A DNA stretch of 64,000 nt from Butyricicoccus_A sp963588905 (GTDB taxonomy: Bacteria; Bacillota; Clostridia; Oscillospirales; Butyricicoccaceae): positions 62,001 to 126,000 of the forward strand of contig CAVAJF010000010.1 in NCBI GenBank assembly GCA_963588905.1. Direction: 5' to 3'. The stretch's first letter is position 1; the number at the start of each line of letters is the position of its first letter. Below, one piece after another: positions 16,922 through 26,230 of the stretch. The position numbers were made by a program, and so were the translations under genes. The notes beneath the pieces were generated by a model. That model was not told the DNA's origin, ran no database searches, and saw nothing but the letters and a program-made list of their open reading frames with translations.

Positions 16922-19144
16922 TTACTTCGCACGTTTCCTGCCAAACAAAGCTTTCCAAATGCGTTTGAACCAATTCATTTTTTCTTCGGTTTCCTGCTCT
17001 TGCTCTTTGGAGCGCAACTGCTGCATGGTTCTCTCTACATTTTCTTTTTCTTCCTGCAATTTCTGCGTCCGGCGCGACTGCGGCTTGATAGGATCTGCAT
17101 ACTTCGTAAAGTAATCATACAATCTCATCTGACAGTTGACGCTTGTCTCTCCCTCTGCCTGCTGAACACGCTGATACGTGCCGTCCGGCTGCATGAGCCA
17201 CGACTGACAATTGTCTTTTTCCATCATCTCAAGAATATGTAATAACTGCTCACGAACCGCCTGTGACTTCGGCTCTGCAAAAATTTCCACGCGCCGTCTG
17301 GTATTGCGATTGAGTAAATCACCGGAACCCAAGAAAATGCGTTGCCGCTCGCCCTCACCAAACACAAAAATGCGTGAATGCTCCAAATATCGACCGAGAA
17401 GAGCGCGAATGGTGATATTTTCGGTATATCCTTTTATGCCAGGCCTCAAGCAGCAGATACCACGGACATACAAATGAATTTCTACGCCCGCCTGCGATGC
17501 CTCAACCATCTTCTCCATGATCCCCACATCATTGAAGGAGTTGATTTTGATTGCCACATATCCATGACCACCGTGTTTTTGTACTTCGATCTCTCGATCC
17601 AGCAGCTCCAGCACACGGGAACGGTAGCAATGCGGGGCAACCCACAACGCTTCGGTCTCTTCCGTGGTCTCACCAAGTGACAGATGGTTGAACACCTGCA
17701 CGGCGTCACGTCCCACGGCATCATCATTTGTAATAAAACATAAATCCGTGTACTGTTCCGACGTCTTTTCGTTATAATTACCTGTGCCGATCTGGGTCGT
17801 ATAGTTGACCTCTCCCGCGGCATTTTTGCGCGTAATCACGCACAGTTTGGCATGTACTTTATAATCACTCAGACCGTAAATCACGCGGCAGCCTGCTTCC
17901 TCCAAAATGGCGGAATAGTCAATATTGCTCTGCTCGTCAAACCGTGCACGCAATTCCAATGTGCACAGCACGTCCTTGCCTTTGTCCGCTGCATGACACA
18001 GAGCGGAAACTACTTTGCTGTGTCCCGCCAGACGATACAGAGAAATCTTAATGGATACCACTTCTGGATCATCTGCCGCTTCATACAGCATATTTAAGAA
18101 CGGCTTATAGCTATGAAACGGATAGGCAAGCAGCACTTCCTGCTGTGCCAGCTGGCGCATCGGGATATTTTGATGATACATTGCCGGCACTTGCGGCTTG
18201 CGTGGCGGATAAAACAGAGAAGCATCTTGGATGCCCGCTTTTCCTGCCAAAGAGAAACCAAACGCAAAATCCAACGGAATTTTCTGAACAAATACGCCTG
18301 CCGGTTGTAATTCCAAATGGTCACACAAATATTTTTGAATGCGCGGAGCCTTTCCTGACAATTGCAGTCGAACAGCAAACAGACGCCGACGTTTTTTGAG
18401 CAATTCCTGCATCATGCCGCGAAAGTCCATGTCGTAATCGAGCAAGGCTTCATCAATGGCAATATCTGCATTTCGTGTCACGCGCACGGTCGTGTGCTCG
18501 ACAATTTTCTGTTTGAGAAACAGCTGATACAAATTGTGCTCGACAATATCACAGGTAAAGAACACCTTTGCCCGTCCGTCAAAATTCACGACAAAATAGT
18601 CCGGAAGATGACCAATTGGCACAACGCCAAAGCGTTCACCGCCATTTTTGGTAACGTGGCAGGAAAATACATACTTTTCCTTATTGCGCAGAAACGGGAA
18701 TGGGTGATGTCGATCCACAATCTGCGGCGAGAGCAGCGGCTTAATCTCCTCGGCAAAATATTTCCGCGAGATAATTTCATCAATCTGACTCAATTTTTTA
18801 AAATCGATGAAATCAACACCGTGCTGTTTGCATTCTGTCTGTAGCGATTGATATGCCTGCTCCGTCATCGGCTCAAAAGAATGAATCATTTTCAGCATGT
18901 GTTCTACCTGCTGTGCCGCATTCCAGCCGGTCTTATTGTCCAGCTTATCCGGTTCAACGATGCTCTGATCGGTCAAAGAACCGACGCGCACCATAAAAAA
19001 TTCATCCAGATTAGAAAAATAGATTGCAGCAAATTTCAGGCGCTCAAACAACGGCACATCCTGCCGCAATGCCTCAGACAGACAGCGCTTGTTAAATTCC
19101 AGCCAACTCAGTTCTCGGTTTACCATCAGATGCATCGGCAACAT
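16922..19144 (-). CDS. ppk1: Polyphosphate kinase 1 (first paralogue)
   Basis: A 740-residue PPK1, which reversibly makes polyphosphate from ATP. It starts with the family N-terminus (NRELSWLEFN, FSNLDEFFMVRVG). The first HKD-type motif VHAKLCVITRK holds the autophosphorylated His, and RYLEHSRIFVF gives the second. The residue before IGTGNYNEKT is Gln where E. coli has His454. The C-terminal 60 residues are a charged coiled-coil-like stretch followed by a basic NWFKRIWKALFGRKRAK tail that could touch the membrane; the second PPK1 in this window lacks it. Start 19144 has GGAGG. It is a single-gene unit. Confidence 0.94.
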   Translation of the reverse strand: MLPMHLMVNRELSWLEFNKRCLSEALRQDVPLFERLKFAAIYFSNLDEFFMVRVGSLTDQSIVEPDKLDNKTGWNAAQQVEHMLKMIHSFEPMTEQAYQSLQTECKQHGVDFIDFKKLSQIDEIISRKYFAEEIKPLLSPQIVDRHHPFPFLRNKEKYVFSCHVTKNGGERFGVVPIGHLPDYFVVNFDGRAKVFFTCDIVEHNLYQLFLKQKIVEHTTVRVTRNADIAIDEALLDYDMDFRGMMQELLKKRRRLFAVRLQLSGKAPRIQKYLCDHLELQPAGVFVQKIPLDFAFGFSLAGKAGIQDASLFYPPRKPQVPAMYHQNIPMRQLAQQEVLLAYPFHSYKPFLNMLYEAADDPEVVSIKISLYRLAGHSKVVSALCHAADKGKDVLCTLELRARFDEQSNIDYSAILEEAGCRVIYGLSDYKVHAKLCVITRKNAAGEVNYTTQIGTGNYNEKTSEQYTDLCFITNDDAVGRDAVQVFNHLSLGETTEETEALWVAPHCYRSRVLELLDREIEVQKHGGHGYVAIKINSFNDVGIMEKMVEASQAGVEIHLYVRGICCLRPGIKGYTENITIRALLGRYLEHSRIFVFGEGERQRIFLGSGDLLNRNTRRRVEIFAEPKSQAVREQLLHILEMMEKDNCQSWLMQPDGTYQRVQQAEGETSVNCQMRLYDYFTKYADPIKPQSRRTQKLQEEKENVERTMQQLRSKEQEQETEEKMNWFKRIWKALFGRKRAK

Positions 19145-19179
19145 GGCAACCGCCTCCTTCCGGTCTTGTCTTCCCTGTT

Positions 19180-19208
19180 ATTATACCGCAGTACCAGACA
19201 AATTTCGA
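19180..19208 (-). promoter_or_regulatory. Probable promoter of the first ppk1
   Basis: TATAAT (19180-19185) with a poor TCGAAA -35 (19203-19208) at 17 bp, minus strand. Confidence 0.5.
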
Positions 19209-19211
19209 CCC

Positions 19212-19898
19212 TTAATTTTCCGCATGATAGACAATACACGGTCTGCCGCCCGTATTATAATCCATGTCGCTGCTGATGACAGACTGTTCTACTAAATAGT
19301 TGACATAGCGGCGCACGGTTACAACCGACAATTCGACGTGTCCCGCAATGTCATCACACGTGTGGCCGCCCGGATTTTCCTGTAAATACGTCTGAATCCG
19401 TTCCAATGTCTTGGGCTGCAATCCTTTCGGCGGCGCACTCGGCGCTTGAGGCACTGGCGTAGAAATATGTAACAGAGCGCGATCCAATTTGTTTTGCGTA
19501 AACGCTCCCTGCGCGCTGTCGTGAATCGCATTTCTGCGATTGCAAAAGGTATCCAACGCAAGCTGGAAGCGCTCAAATCCAAATGGCTTGATGAGGTAGT
19601 CTGTGACGCCGAGGCGCATCAGCGCTTCAATCGTCTCTGCATCGTTTGCTGATGTCACCATGATGACATCGGAATCGACACCTTCCGCGCGCAGCATCCG
19701 CAGCAGTTCCAGACCGTTCATCTGCGGCATATAAACATCCAAGATAATCAAATCTACCGGATTGCTGCGCAGCCAGAATAACGCCGGATGTGCGGCGGAA
19801 AAGGTCTGCACCACACAAAACCGCTCATCTTTTTCAATATACCGGCGATTGAGCAGCGTAATTACCGGATCATCTTCTACAATAACGGTACGATACAA
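19212..19898 (-). CDS. CitB/DcuR-type response regulator
   Basis: A 228-residue response regulator. The receiver domain (1-120) has acidic pocket residues Asp9/Asp10, phospho-acceptor Asp54 in LIILDVYMP, and Lys104 in YLIKPFG. A proline-rich linker leads to a C-terminal helix-turn-helix (about 165-220, SVVTVRRYVNYLVE) typical of the CitT/DcuR group. It lies 37 bp after the sensor kinase gene and is its partner. Relatives switch on uptake or fermentation of citrate or C4-dicarboxylates, but no such genes adjoin, so the target is unknown. Confidence 0.9.
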   Translation of the reverse strand: MYRTVIVEDDPVITLLNRRYIEKDERFCVVQTFSAAHPALFWLRSNPVDLIILDVYMPQMNGLELLRMLRAEGVDSDVIMVTSANDAETIEALMRLGVTDYLIKPFGFERFQLALDTFCNRRNAIHDSAQGAFTQNKLDRALLHISTPVPQAPSAPPKGLQPKTLERIQTYLQENPGGHTCDDIAGHVELSVVTVRRYVNYLVEQSVISSDMDYNTGGRPCIVYHAEN

Positions 19899-19935
19899 TG
19901 TTTTTCTCTCCTATATATACTGGTATCTTTATTTA

Positions 19936-21549
19936 TTATGCTTGCTCTGTCAATGTAATAATAAAGGAAGTGCCAACGCCCAATTCGGACTCGACACGGA
20001 TGGTTCCGTGGTACGCTTCAATCATTTCCTGTACGAGTGCAAGTCCTGTGCCGCGTCCCTCTCCCTTGGTGGAGAATCCACGCTGGAACAAATGCTCTTT
20101 CACTTCGTCTGTCATACCTGGCCCCGTGTCATCCACACTGAGCAGCAGACCACGAGAGCCCTCTCGAATACTGACCGTCACCTCACTCGGCACATCCGCC
20201 GGTGCACCACGCATGGCATCAAACGCATTTTCGATGAGATTTCCCAAAACGGTAATCATCGCCGTAACCGGCATGAACTGCCCGTTGCCATGCAAGATGC
20301 TGGCAGGATCCAAGGAAAAACGAATGTCCAGCTCCGCCGCGCGATATGCCTTGCCGATGAGCAGGGCGGCAATCGTCGGATCGTGGATACGATCTTTGAT
20401 ATAGTCGATAGACTGTGCGCGTGTCTGTGTGATGCGCAGAACATATTCCTCTGCGCGATCATATTCTTTGAGCTGAAGCAATCCCAAAATCACGTGCAAT
20501 TTATTGGTAAATTCATGGGTATAGGCGCGCAATGCCTCTAAGATATGCTGTACACCGGTCAAATCTTGTGCCAGCCGCGTCACCTCTGTGCGGTTTCGGA
20601 AAATAGCAACGGCTCCTTCAATCTGATTGTCTTTTCGCAGCGGAATGCGGTCGGAAATAACGGAAACATGTGTAATAGATTCCAAGCTGATATTATACTC
20701 TGTTTTTCCCGTTCGCATGACACGCGCAATGGTCGACCGCGGATAAATAACCTTTAGCGGCTGTCCAATCGCTTCATCGGCACTAATGCGCAGCATGTCT
20801 GATGCCGCGCGGTTTAAATACACAACCGTACTATTTTTGTCAATCGCCAGGATGCCTTCGTCCAGTCCGTCCAAAATGTCCATCTGCTGCAAAAACAGCC
20901 GACGAAAATCATTCGGCTCATAGCCGAGCAGATCATCCTTGATGCGGCGCGACAAGCGCAGGCTGAGCATACAGCCAAAAAACAGTGCCAATGCACCAAC
21001 GAGCACATGAGACAGCAGCGTAAGCCAAATCATCTTGCGAATGGAACGCATATAGATACCCGCCATGGTAAATCCACTGATAGAACCGTCCTTGGAATAG
21101 ATCGCCGCATAAGCGCAACGGTCTGTGCCGGACGGCGCATCGCTGTTGTGCAGCAGCGTCGAGTCGCTCTCCGACAGGCTGTCCATAATTTCTTCATTGA
21201 GCGGCGCAAGCTGGGACACATCGTGTGAGCCGGAAGCAAGATCATAAAATGCAATCGGCTCTCCTGTCGGGTCGTACACCGCCAGTACATCAATACTGGA
21301 TACACTGTCCACCGTGCGTTTGATATACGTATTCGCTTGTTTTGTATCAATGTTATCCATAAGAATCGGTGCATTTGCCGCGACCTGTGCTGCACTTATC
21401 AGCGTCTGATCGCGAGAATTATTCTCTTGCCGCAGACTTAAAAACAAGTTCGCGCCAAGTGAAAGTAACAGTGCCACAACGATTCCTTGCACAAAAATCG
21501 TACGAACCTGATTATATATCGTTGAATTTGCAATTTTTTCCTTTTCCAT
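19936..21549 (-). CDS. CitA/DcuS-type sensor histidine kinase
   Basis: A 537-residue membrane kinase. Transmembrane segments at about 16-38 and 173-196 flank an extracellular sensor (about 40-170) of the single-Cache/PAS type. A cytoplasmic PAS domain (about 222-325) follows, then a Spo0B-like dimerisation helix with phospho-acceptor His345 in YTHEFTNKLHV, and an ATPase domain with NLIENAFDA, DDTGPGM and GRGTGLAL. The ATG at 21549 has a GGAGAGG site; a TTG two codons earlier is an alternative. The architecture predicts sensing of a small carboxylate, though the ligand cannot be read from sequence. Confidence 0.92.
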   Translation of the reverse strand: MEKEKIANSTIYNQVRTIFVQGIVVALLLSLGANLFLSLRQENNSRDQTLISAAQVAANAPILMDNIDTKQANTYIKRTVDSVSSIDVLAVYDPTGEPIAFYDLASGSHDVSQLAPLNEEIMDSLSESDSTLLHNSDAPSGTDRCAYAAIYSKDGSISGFTMAGIYMRSIRKMIWLTLLSHVLVGALALFFGCMLSLRLSRRIKDDLLGYEPNDFRRLFLQQMDILDGLDEGILAIDKNSTVVYLNRAASDMLRISADEAIGQPLKVIYPRSTIARVMRTGKTEYNISLESITHVSVISDRIPLRKDNQIEGAVAIFRNRTEVTRLAQDLTGVQHILEALRAYTHEFTNKLHVILGLLQLKEYDRAEEYVLRITQTRAQSIDYIKDRIHDPTIAALLIGKAYRAAELDIRFSLDPASILHGNGQFMPVTAMITVLGNLIENAFDAMRGAPADVPSEVTVSIREGSRGLLLSVDDTGPGMTDEVKEHLFQRGFSTKGEGRGTGLALVQEMIEAYHGTIRVESELGVGTSFIITLTEQA

Positions 21550-21581
21550 ATGCAAAACCTCTCCGCACAGATTTCTTTTCT

Positions 21582-21610
21582 ATCATACCACATTCCCCTG
21601 CATCCGGCAA
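21582..21610 (-). promoter_or_regulatory. Promoter of the two-component operon
   Basis: On the minus strand TTGCCG (21605-21610) and TATGAT (21582-21587) are 17 bp apart. Confidence 0.6.
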
Positions 21611-21708
21611 ATCCCGGAAATTCTGGTAAAAAGTTATCAAATCTGCTTTTGATATTTTATGAGAAATGGGCAATATGTGCAGTTTTTATTTTTTTTAGTT
21701 TTTTAAGC

Positions 21709-21737
21709 TTGTTTTACCGGTTTGCGGTGACTAAAAT
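21709..21737 (+). promoter_or_regulatory. SigA promoter of the ATP synthase operon
   Basis: TTGTTT (21709-21714) and TAAAAT (21732-21737) with a 17-bp spacer, 38 bp before atpB. Confidence 0.6.
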
Positions 21738-21775
21738 AAGGGCATATTGAAACGCAAGAAAGTGGTGATGCATCA

Positions 21776-22462
21776 TTGGAAGAAATCAAAGCGGAACTCA
21801 ATGCGCAACTGCAAAATAAGATTGCATTTGACATTCCGCTGTTCGGCGGGATTCCGGTACCGCAGTCGACCGTCATTACGTGGGTCATCATCGCCATCCT
21901 GACGGCTCTCGCCATTTGGCTGACACACGGCTTAAACCGCAAGCCTGGTCGCCGCCAAGTTGTGGCTGAAATTTTTGTCGGCTTCATCAACGGATTCTGC
22001 AAGAACACACTCGGAGAGAAATACTGGCGCACCTTTGCTCCGTATCTCGGAACCATCGGCTTGTACCTCGGTCTTGCCAATATCTCTGGTCTGTTTGGCG
22101 TCACACCCCCGACAAAGGATTTGAACGTCACCGCCGGTTTGGCAATTATGAGTGCAATCCTCATCTATGGTGCACAGTTCCGGTACCACGGTCTCGGCGG
22201 CGGACTCAAGAAGTTCGGTCAGCCGGTCGCTATCGTCGCACCGCTCAACGTGATGGAAATCGGCATTCGCCCGTTGTCGCTGTGTATGCGACTGTTCGGC
22301 AATATTTTTGCAGGCTTTGTTATCATGGAACTGCTGAAAATGCTGATGCCTGTCATCTTACCGATTCCGTTCAGCCTGTATTTTGATGTGTTTGACGGAA
22401 TGTTGCAGGCAATCGTATTTGTGTTCCTGACAACGCTATTCCTTTCGGAATCTTTGGACTAA
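21776..22462 (+). CDS. atpB: F0F1 ATP synthase subunit a
   Basis: A 228-residue membrane protein, the stator half of the ion channel. The essential Arg lies in SLCMRLFGNIFAG, near residue 176. The first usable start is TTG at 21776, preceded by GAAAGTGGTG; no in-frame ATG lies near. It heads atpBEFHAGDC. There is no atpI or atpZ gene in front of it. Confidence 0.94.
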   Translation: MEEIKAELNAQLQNKIAFDIPLFGGIPVPQSTVITWVIIAILTALAIWLTHGLNRKPGRRQVVAEIFVGFINGFCKNTLGEKYWRTFAPYLGTIGLYLGLANISGLFGVTPPTKDLNVTAGLAIMSAILIYGAQFRYHGLGGGLKKFGQPVAIVAPLNVMEIGIRPLSLCMRLFGNIFAGFVIMELLKMLMPVILPIPFSLYFDVFDGMLQAIVFVFLTTLFLSESLD

Positions 22463-22503
22463 GTAAACAATCTATCGTATTTGACATTTAGGAGGAAATT
22501 AAA

Positions 22504-22719
22504 ATGAACGTAGCAATTGGCGCAGGTCTGGCAGTATTAACTGGTATTGGTGCTGGTATCGGCATCGGCATTGCAACCGGTAAGTCTTCGGAATCCATCG
22601 CTCGTCAGCCGGAAGCTGCTGGCAAGATCAGCCAGAACCTGATTCTTGGTTGTGCACTGGCAGAGGCAACCGCTATTTACGGCTTCCTGATTGGTATCCT
22701 GCTGATCTTCATGGGCTGA
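22504..22719 (+). CDS. atpE: F0F1 ATP synthase subunit c
   Basis: A 71-residue hairpin of two membrane helices joined by the loop ARQPEA; copies form the rotor ring. The ion-carrying carboxylate is Glu54 in LAEATAIYG. Against the sodium consensus, Thr56 and Tyr59 are present, but residue 55 is Ala and the helix-1 Gln ligand is replaced by Ile21. I read this as an incomplete sodium site that favours proton coupling, but this is not settled by sequence. A GGAGG site lies upstream. Confidence 0.95.
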   Translation: MNVAIGAGLAVLTGIGAGIGIGIATGKSSESIARQPEAAGKISQNLILGCALAEATAIYGFLIGILLIFMG

Positions 22720-22735
22720 TCGGAGGCGAAACCCG

Positions 22736-23224
22736 ATGATCCTGAATTTAAACTGGCAAATCATCTGGGTGTTTGTCAACCTGCTCGTCCTGTTCCTGCT
22801 GATGAAAAAGTTCTTGTTCGGTCCCATCACCAAAATGCTGGACGAGCGAGCAAAGAACGTTGCTGACACACTGGATCAGGCGGATGCACGTCTGGCGGAT
22901 GCAGAAAAGCAAAAGGCAGAATATACCCAGCAGCTGGCAGATGCCCGCGGAGAAGCAGCCCGCATTATTGAGGAAGCACGCAAGCGTGCGGATCTCGCTT
23001 ACAGCCGCCGCATGAATGAGGCGGAAAAAGACATTCAGCGTCTGAACGAGCAGGCCGCTCGTCAGCGCGAAGCAGATCGTGAGGCAATGCTCAAGTCTGC
23101 CAAGCAGCAGATTGCCGCTCTGGTTCTGCTGACTACCGCTAAGGTATCGCAGCACGCCATGAACGCAGACGCAGATCGTGCTATGCTCGACTCATTTTTA
23201 GATGAGGCGGGTGACGAATCATGA
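22736..23224 (+). CDS. atpF: F0F1 ATP synthase subunit b
   Basis: A 162-residue peripheral stalk protein. One N-terminal membrane helix (about 7-26) is followed by a long charged, Ala-rich coiled coil (about 35-135) that bridges F0 and F1. It follows atpE by 16 bp, and its stop overlaps the atpH start by 4 bp (ATGA). Confidence 0.95.
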   Translation: MILNLNWQIIWVFVNLLVLFLLMKKFLFGPITKMLDERAKNVADTLDQADARLADAEKQKAEYTQQLADARGEAARIIEEARKRADLAYSRRMNEAEKDIQRLNEQAARQREADREAMLKSAKQQIAALVLLTTAKVSQHAMNADADRAMLDSFLDEAGDES

Positions 23225-23736
23225 GTACGACGGCACGTCGCTATGCAGCCGCTCTGCATCATTCCGGCTGCTCTGTAGACAGCTTGAAACAAACTGCACA
23301 GTACATCATGGACAGCGCTCCCCTTTGGGAAGCGCTGTGCAGTCCTGCTGTACAGGCAAAAGAAAAGAAAGCGGTGCTCAACCGCCTTCCGGACTTTACT
23401 GATGACGAACATCTAAAAAATTTTTATGGACTGTTGGCCGAAAAAGGCCGTTTCCCGCTTCTTCCGGAAATCGTAGACGAATATCGGAAGCTGGAAATGC
23501 GGCAGCACGGCGAGGGACTTTGTGTCCTGCGCTGTGTGCGCGATCCTGGCGATGAAGCGCTCAGCAAACTGGCAAAACTGCTTTGCAAAAAGCATGGCTA
23601 TCAGTCTCTTACCTTTGAAATTGTACTAGACCCCGAAGTCCTTGGCGGCTTTGTATTTGAAATTGACGGGGTCACCTATGATAAGAGCGTCCGTGGGCAG
23701 ATTCATGCCCTGGCGCAAAGTCTGCAAGAGGGGTGA
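23221..23736 (+). CDS. atpH: F0F1 ATP synthase subunit delta
   Basis: A 171-residue stalk protein that joins subunit b to the top of F1. It has the usual start (TTARRYAAALHH) and C-terminal block (LDPEVLGGFVFEIDG, then YDKSVRGQI). It overlaps atpF by 4 bp at its start and atpA by 4 bp at its end, which suggests coupled translation. Confidence 0.94.
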   Translation: MSTTARRYAAALHHSGCSVDSLKQTAQYIMDSAPLWEALCSPAVQAKEKKAVLNRLPDFTDDEHLKNFYGLLAEKGRFPLLPEIVDEYRKLEMRQHGEGLCVLRCVRDPGDEALSKLAKLLCKKHGYQSLTFEIVLDPEVLGGFVFEIDGVTYDKSVRGQIHALAQSLQEG

Positions 23737-25259
23737 ACAGCTTGAATCATTCAGACGAAATTATATCTATTCTCCAAGAGGAGATTGAACAGTATGACAG
23801 CCGCACCCGCCGCGCAGAGACCGGCACAGTGCTTGAGATCGGCGATGGCATTGCGACTGTATATGGATTGGATCGCGCCGTTTACGGCGAATTGGTTGAA
23901 TTTGAAACCGGTGTCCGCGGCATTGTGCTGAACTTGGAACGCGACAGTGTCGGCGTTGTTCTTCTGGGCAGTGAAAATGGCCTGCACGAAGGTTCTTCTG
24001 TCAAGCGCACGGGTCGCGCAGCCGATGTTCCGGTTGGCGATGCCATGATCGGCCGTACCGTAAATGCATTGGGCGACCCGATTGACGGTCTCGGCCCGAT
24101 TGCCTGCACAGAAACTCGCCCGATTGAGCACGAGGCTTCCGGTGTCGTTTCTCGTGAGCCGGTCAATCAGCCGATGCAGACCGGTATTCTGGCCATTGAC
24201 GCCATGGTTCCGATTGGACGCGGCCAGCGTGAGTTAATCATCGGTGACCGTCAGACCGGCAAGACATCCATTGCGATTGACACCATCCTGAACCAGAAGG
24301 GACAGGATATGATTTGTATCTATGTTGCCATCGGTCAGAAGGCATCGACGGTTGCCAAACTGCGCGGCACACTGGAAAAGGCCGGCGCTCTGGATTACAG
24401 TATTATCGTATCCGCTACCGCAGCAGATTCCGCTCCGCAGCAGTATATCGCTCCGTATGCCGGTGCTGCTATCGGCGAGTACTTTATGAGCAAGGGCAAG
24501 GACGTCCTCATCGTATATGATGATTTGTCCAAGCACGCCGTTGCCTATCGTACCCTTTCCCTTCTGCTCCGCCGTTCTCCAGGTCGTGAAGCATATCCGG
24601 GCGATGTATTCTATCTGCATTCCCGTCTGCTCGAGCGCGCTTGCCGCCTGACCAAAGAATATGGCGGCGGTTCGATGACCGCCATTCCGATCATTGAAAC
24701 ACTGGCTGGCGATGTATCCGCATACATTCCGACCAATGTTATTTCCATCACGGACGGTCAGATTTATCTGGAAAATGACCTGTTCTTCTCCGGTCAGCGT
24801 CCGGCTGTCAACGTTGGTCTGTCGGTATCCCGTGTCGGCGGTTCTGCACAGACCAAGGCAATTAAGAAGACCTCCGGTACCCTTCGTATTGATCTGGCAC
24901 GCTTCCGCGAGTTGGAAGTATTCACCCAGTTTAGCTCGGATCTGGACGAAGAGACCCGTCAGGCACTGGATCACGGCAAGCGATTGATGGAAATCCTCAA
25001 GCAGCCGCTGTATCATCCGATGCCGGTTTGGAAGCAGGCAGTCATCCTGTATGTTGCAACCAATGGTTTGCTCTCTGATGTACCGCTTGATCGCGCAAAC
25101 AAGTTTGTCAAGGATTTCGCAGATACGCTTCAGTCCGAAAACAGCGCACTTGTCGATGAAATTCAGTCCACCGGCACCCTTCCGGGAACCGCAGGTGAAC
25201 AGATTCGCAAGGCTCTGGAGTCTTATAAAGAACAGGTGAGCGCATCATGGCAGGCATAA
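23733..25259 (+). CDS. atpA: F0F1 ATP synthase subunit alpha
   Basis: A 508-residue non-catalytic nucleotide-binding subunit of F1, full length, with Walker A GDRQTGKT at 171-178. Two starts are possible: GTG 23733, overlapping the atpH stop by 4 bp, and TTG 23742, which has a better-spaced GAGGGGTGA ahead. The first is given because the overlap matches the neighbouring genes. The 3' end overlaps atpG by 13 bp. Confidence 0.96.
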   Translation: MNSLNHSDEIISILQEEIEQYDSRTRRAETGTVLEIGDGIATVYGLDRAVYGELVEFETGVRGIVLNLERDSVGVVLLGSENGLHEGSSVKRTGRAADVPVGDAMIGRTVNALGDPIDGLGPIACTETRPIEHEASGVVSREPVNQPMQTGILAIDAMVPIGRGQRELIIGDRQTGKTSIAIDTILNQKGQDMICIYVAIGQKASTVAKLRGTLEKAGALDYSIIVSATAADSAPQQYIAPYAGAAIGEYFMSKGKDVLIVYDDLSKHAVAYRTLSLLLRRSPGREAYPGDVFYLHSRLLERACRLTKEYGGGSMTAIPIIETLAGDVSAYIPTNVISITDGQIYLENDLFFSGQRPAVNVGLSVSRVGGSAQTKAIKKTSGTLRIDLARFRELEVFTQFSSDLDEETRQALDHGKRLMEILKQPLYHPMPVWKQAVILYVATNGLLSDVPLDRANKFVKDFADTLQSENSALVDEIQSTGTLPGTAGEQIRKALESYKEQVSASWQA

Positions 25260-26230
25260 AGGAAATTCGTACCAGAATCGACAGCGTCCAGCAGACACTG
25301 AAGATTACCAATGCGATGTACCTCATCTCCTCCTCCAAACTGCGCAAGGCGCGGCAGCAGCTCAACAATGTTCAGCCGTACTTTACTAAAATCACCTCGA
25401 CGATTGCAGATATTCTGCACCACACACCGGAAATGGAGCATATCTACTTTGATAAGCGCCCGGATGTCGCCGAACACAAAGTCGGCTATATCGTGATTAC
25501 CGGTGATAAGGGTCTGGCAGGTGCATACAACCACAATGTCCTGCATCTGGCAGAGGAGCAAATCGCCAAAACGCCGAATTCGACCCTGTTCTTAATCGGT
25601 CAGGTCGGCCGTGTGTATTTTGCTGAGCGCGGCATGAAAATCGACGGTGAATTTATGTACACGGCGCAGGACCCAAATATTCCGCGTGCCCGTGATATTT
25701 CTGAGCTGTTTATCAAGCTGTTCCGCGAAAACAAGCTGGATGAGATTTATATCGTATATACTGAAATGATTACACCGATGCGGTTGGAGCCGAAAATTCA
25801 AAAGCTCCTGCCGCTGGACATTGACGCTTTCCCGTGGTCACCGCGTCCCGGCGAGGATGAACCGTACCACCAGACTGTTACCTATGTGCCAAGTGCGGAT
25901 AAGGTATTGAGCCAGATCGTTCCGGGTTACGTCAAAGGCGTGCTGTTCGGTGCAATGGTTGAGTCGTTCTGCTCCGAGCAGAATGCCCGCATGACGGCAA
26001 TGGACTCCTCCACCAACAATGCACGAGATATGTTAAAAGAACTCTCTCTGCGATACAATCGCGCCCGTCAGGCTGCGATTACGCAGGAAATCACAGAAAT
26101 TGTCGGCGGCGCGCAAACGCAGCAAGCAGAGCGCCCGCCGCTCCGCCGGGAAAAGCCTGCGCGTGTTGTCCGTTTTCTTGCGGATGGCACCTGCGCACAG
26201 AAAGTGAGGAACGAATCATCATGGAACTGA
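25247..26230 (+). CDS. atpG: F0F1 ATP synthase subunit gamma with C-terminal extension
   Basis: The central rotor shaft of F1. Residues 1-290 match the family, from MAGIKEIRTRI to the usual end ITQEITEIVGGAQ. The protein then runs on for about 35 residues rich in Arg and Pro, giving 327 residues against the usual 285-290, and overlaps the atpD start by 10 bp. The tail has no counterpart I recognise; it may be a real extension or the result of a lost stop or frameshift near 26111. Translation of atpD may depend on it. Confidence 0.92.
   Translation: MAGIKEIRTRIDSVQQTLKITNAMYLISSSKLRKARQQLNNVQPYFTKITSTIADILHHTPEMEHIYFDKRPDVAEHKVGYIVITGDKGLAGAYNHNVLHLAEEQIAKTPNSTLFLIGQVGRVYFAERGMKIDGEFMYTAQDPNIPRARDISELFIKLFRENKLDEIYIVYTEMITPMRLEPKIQKLLPLDIDAFPWSPRPGEDEPYHQTVTYVPSADKVLSQIVPGYVKGVLFGAMVESFCSEQNARMTAMDSSTNNARDMLKELSLRYNRARQAAITQEITEIVGGAQTQQAERPPLRREKPARVVRFLADGTCAQKVRNESSWN

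Noticed and set aside
26105..26230. Frameshift in atpG proved by sequence
   Set aside because: The alternative frame also stays open into atpD, so sequence alone cannot decide; kept only as a finding.
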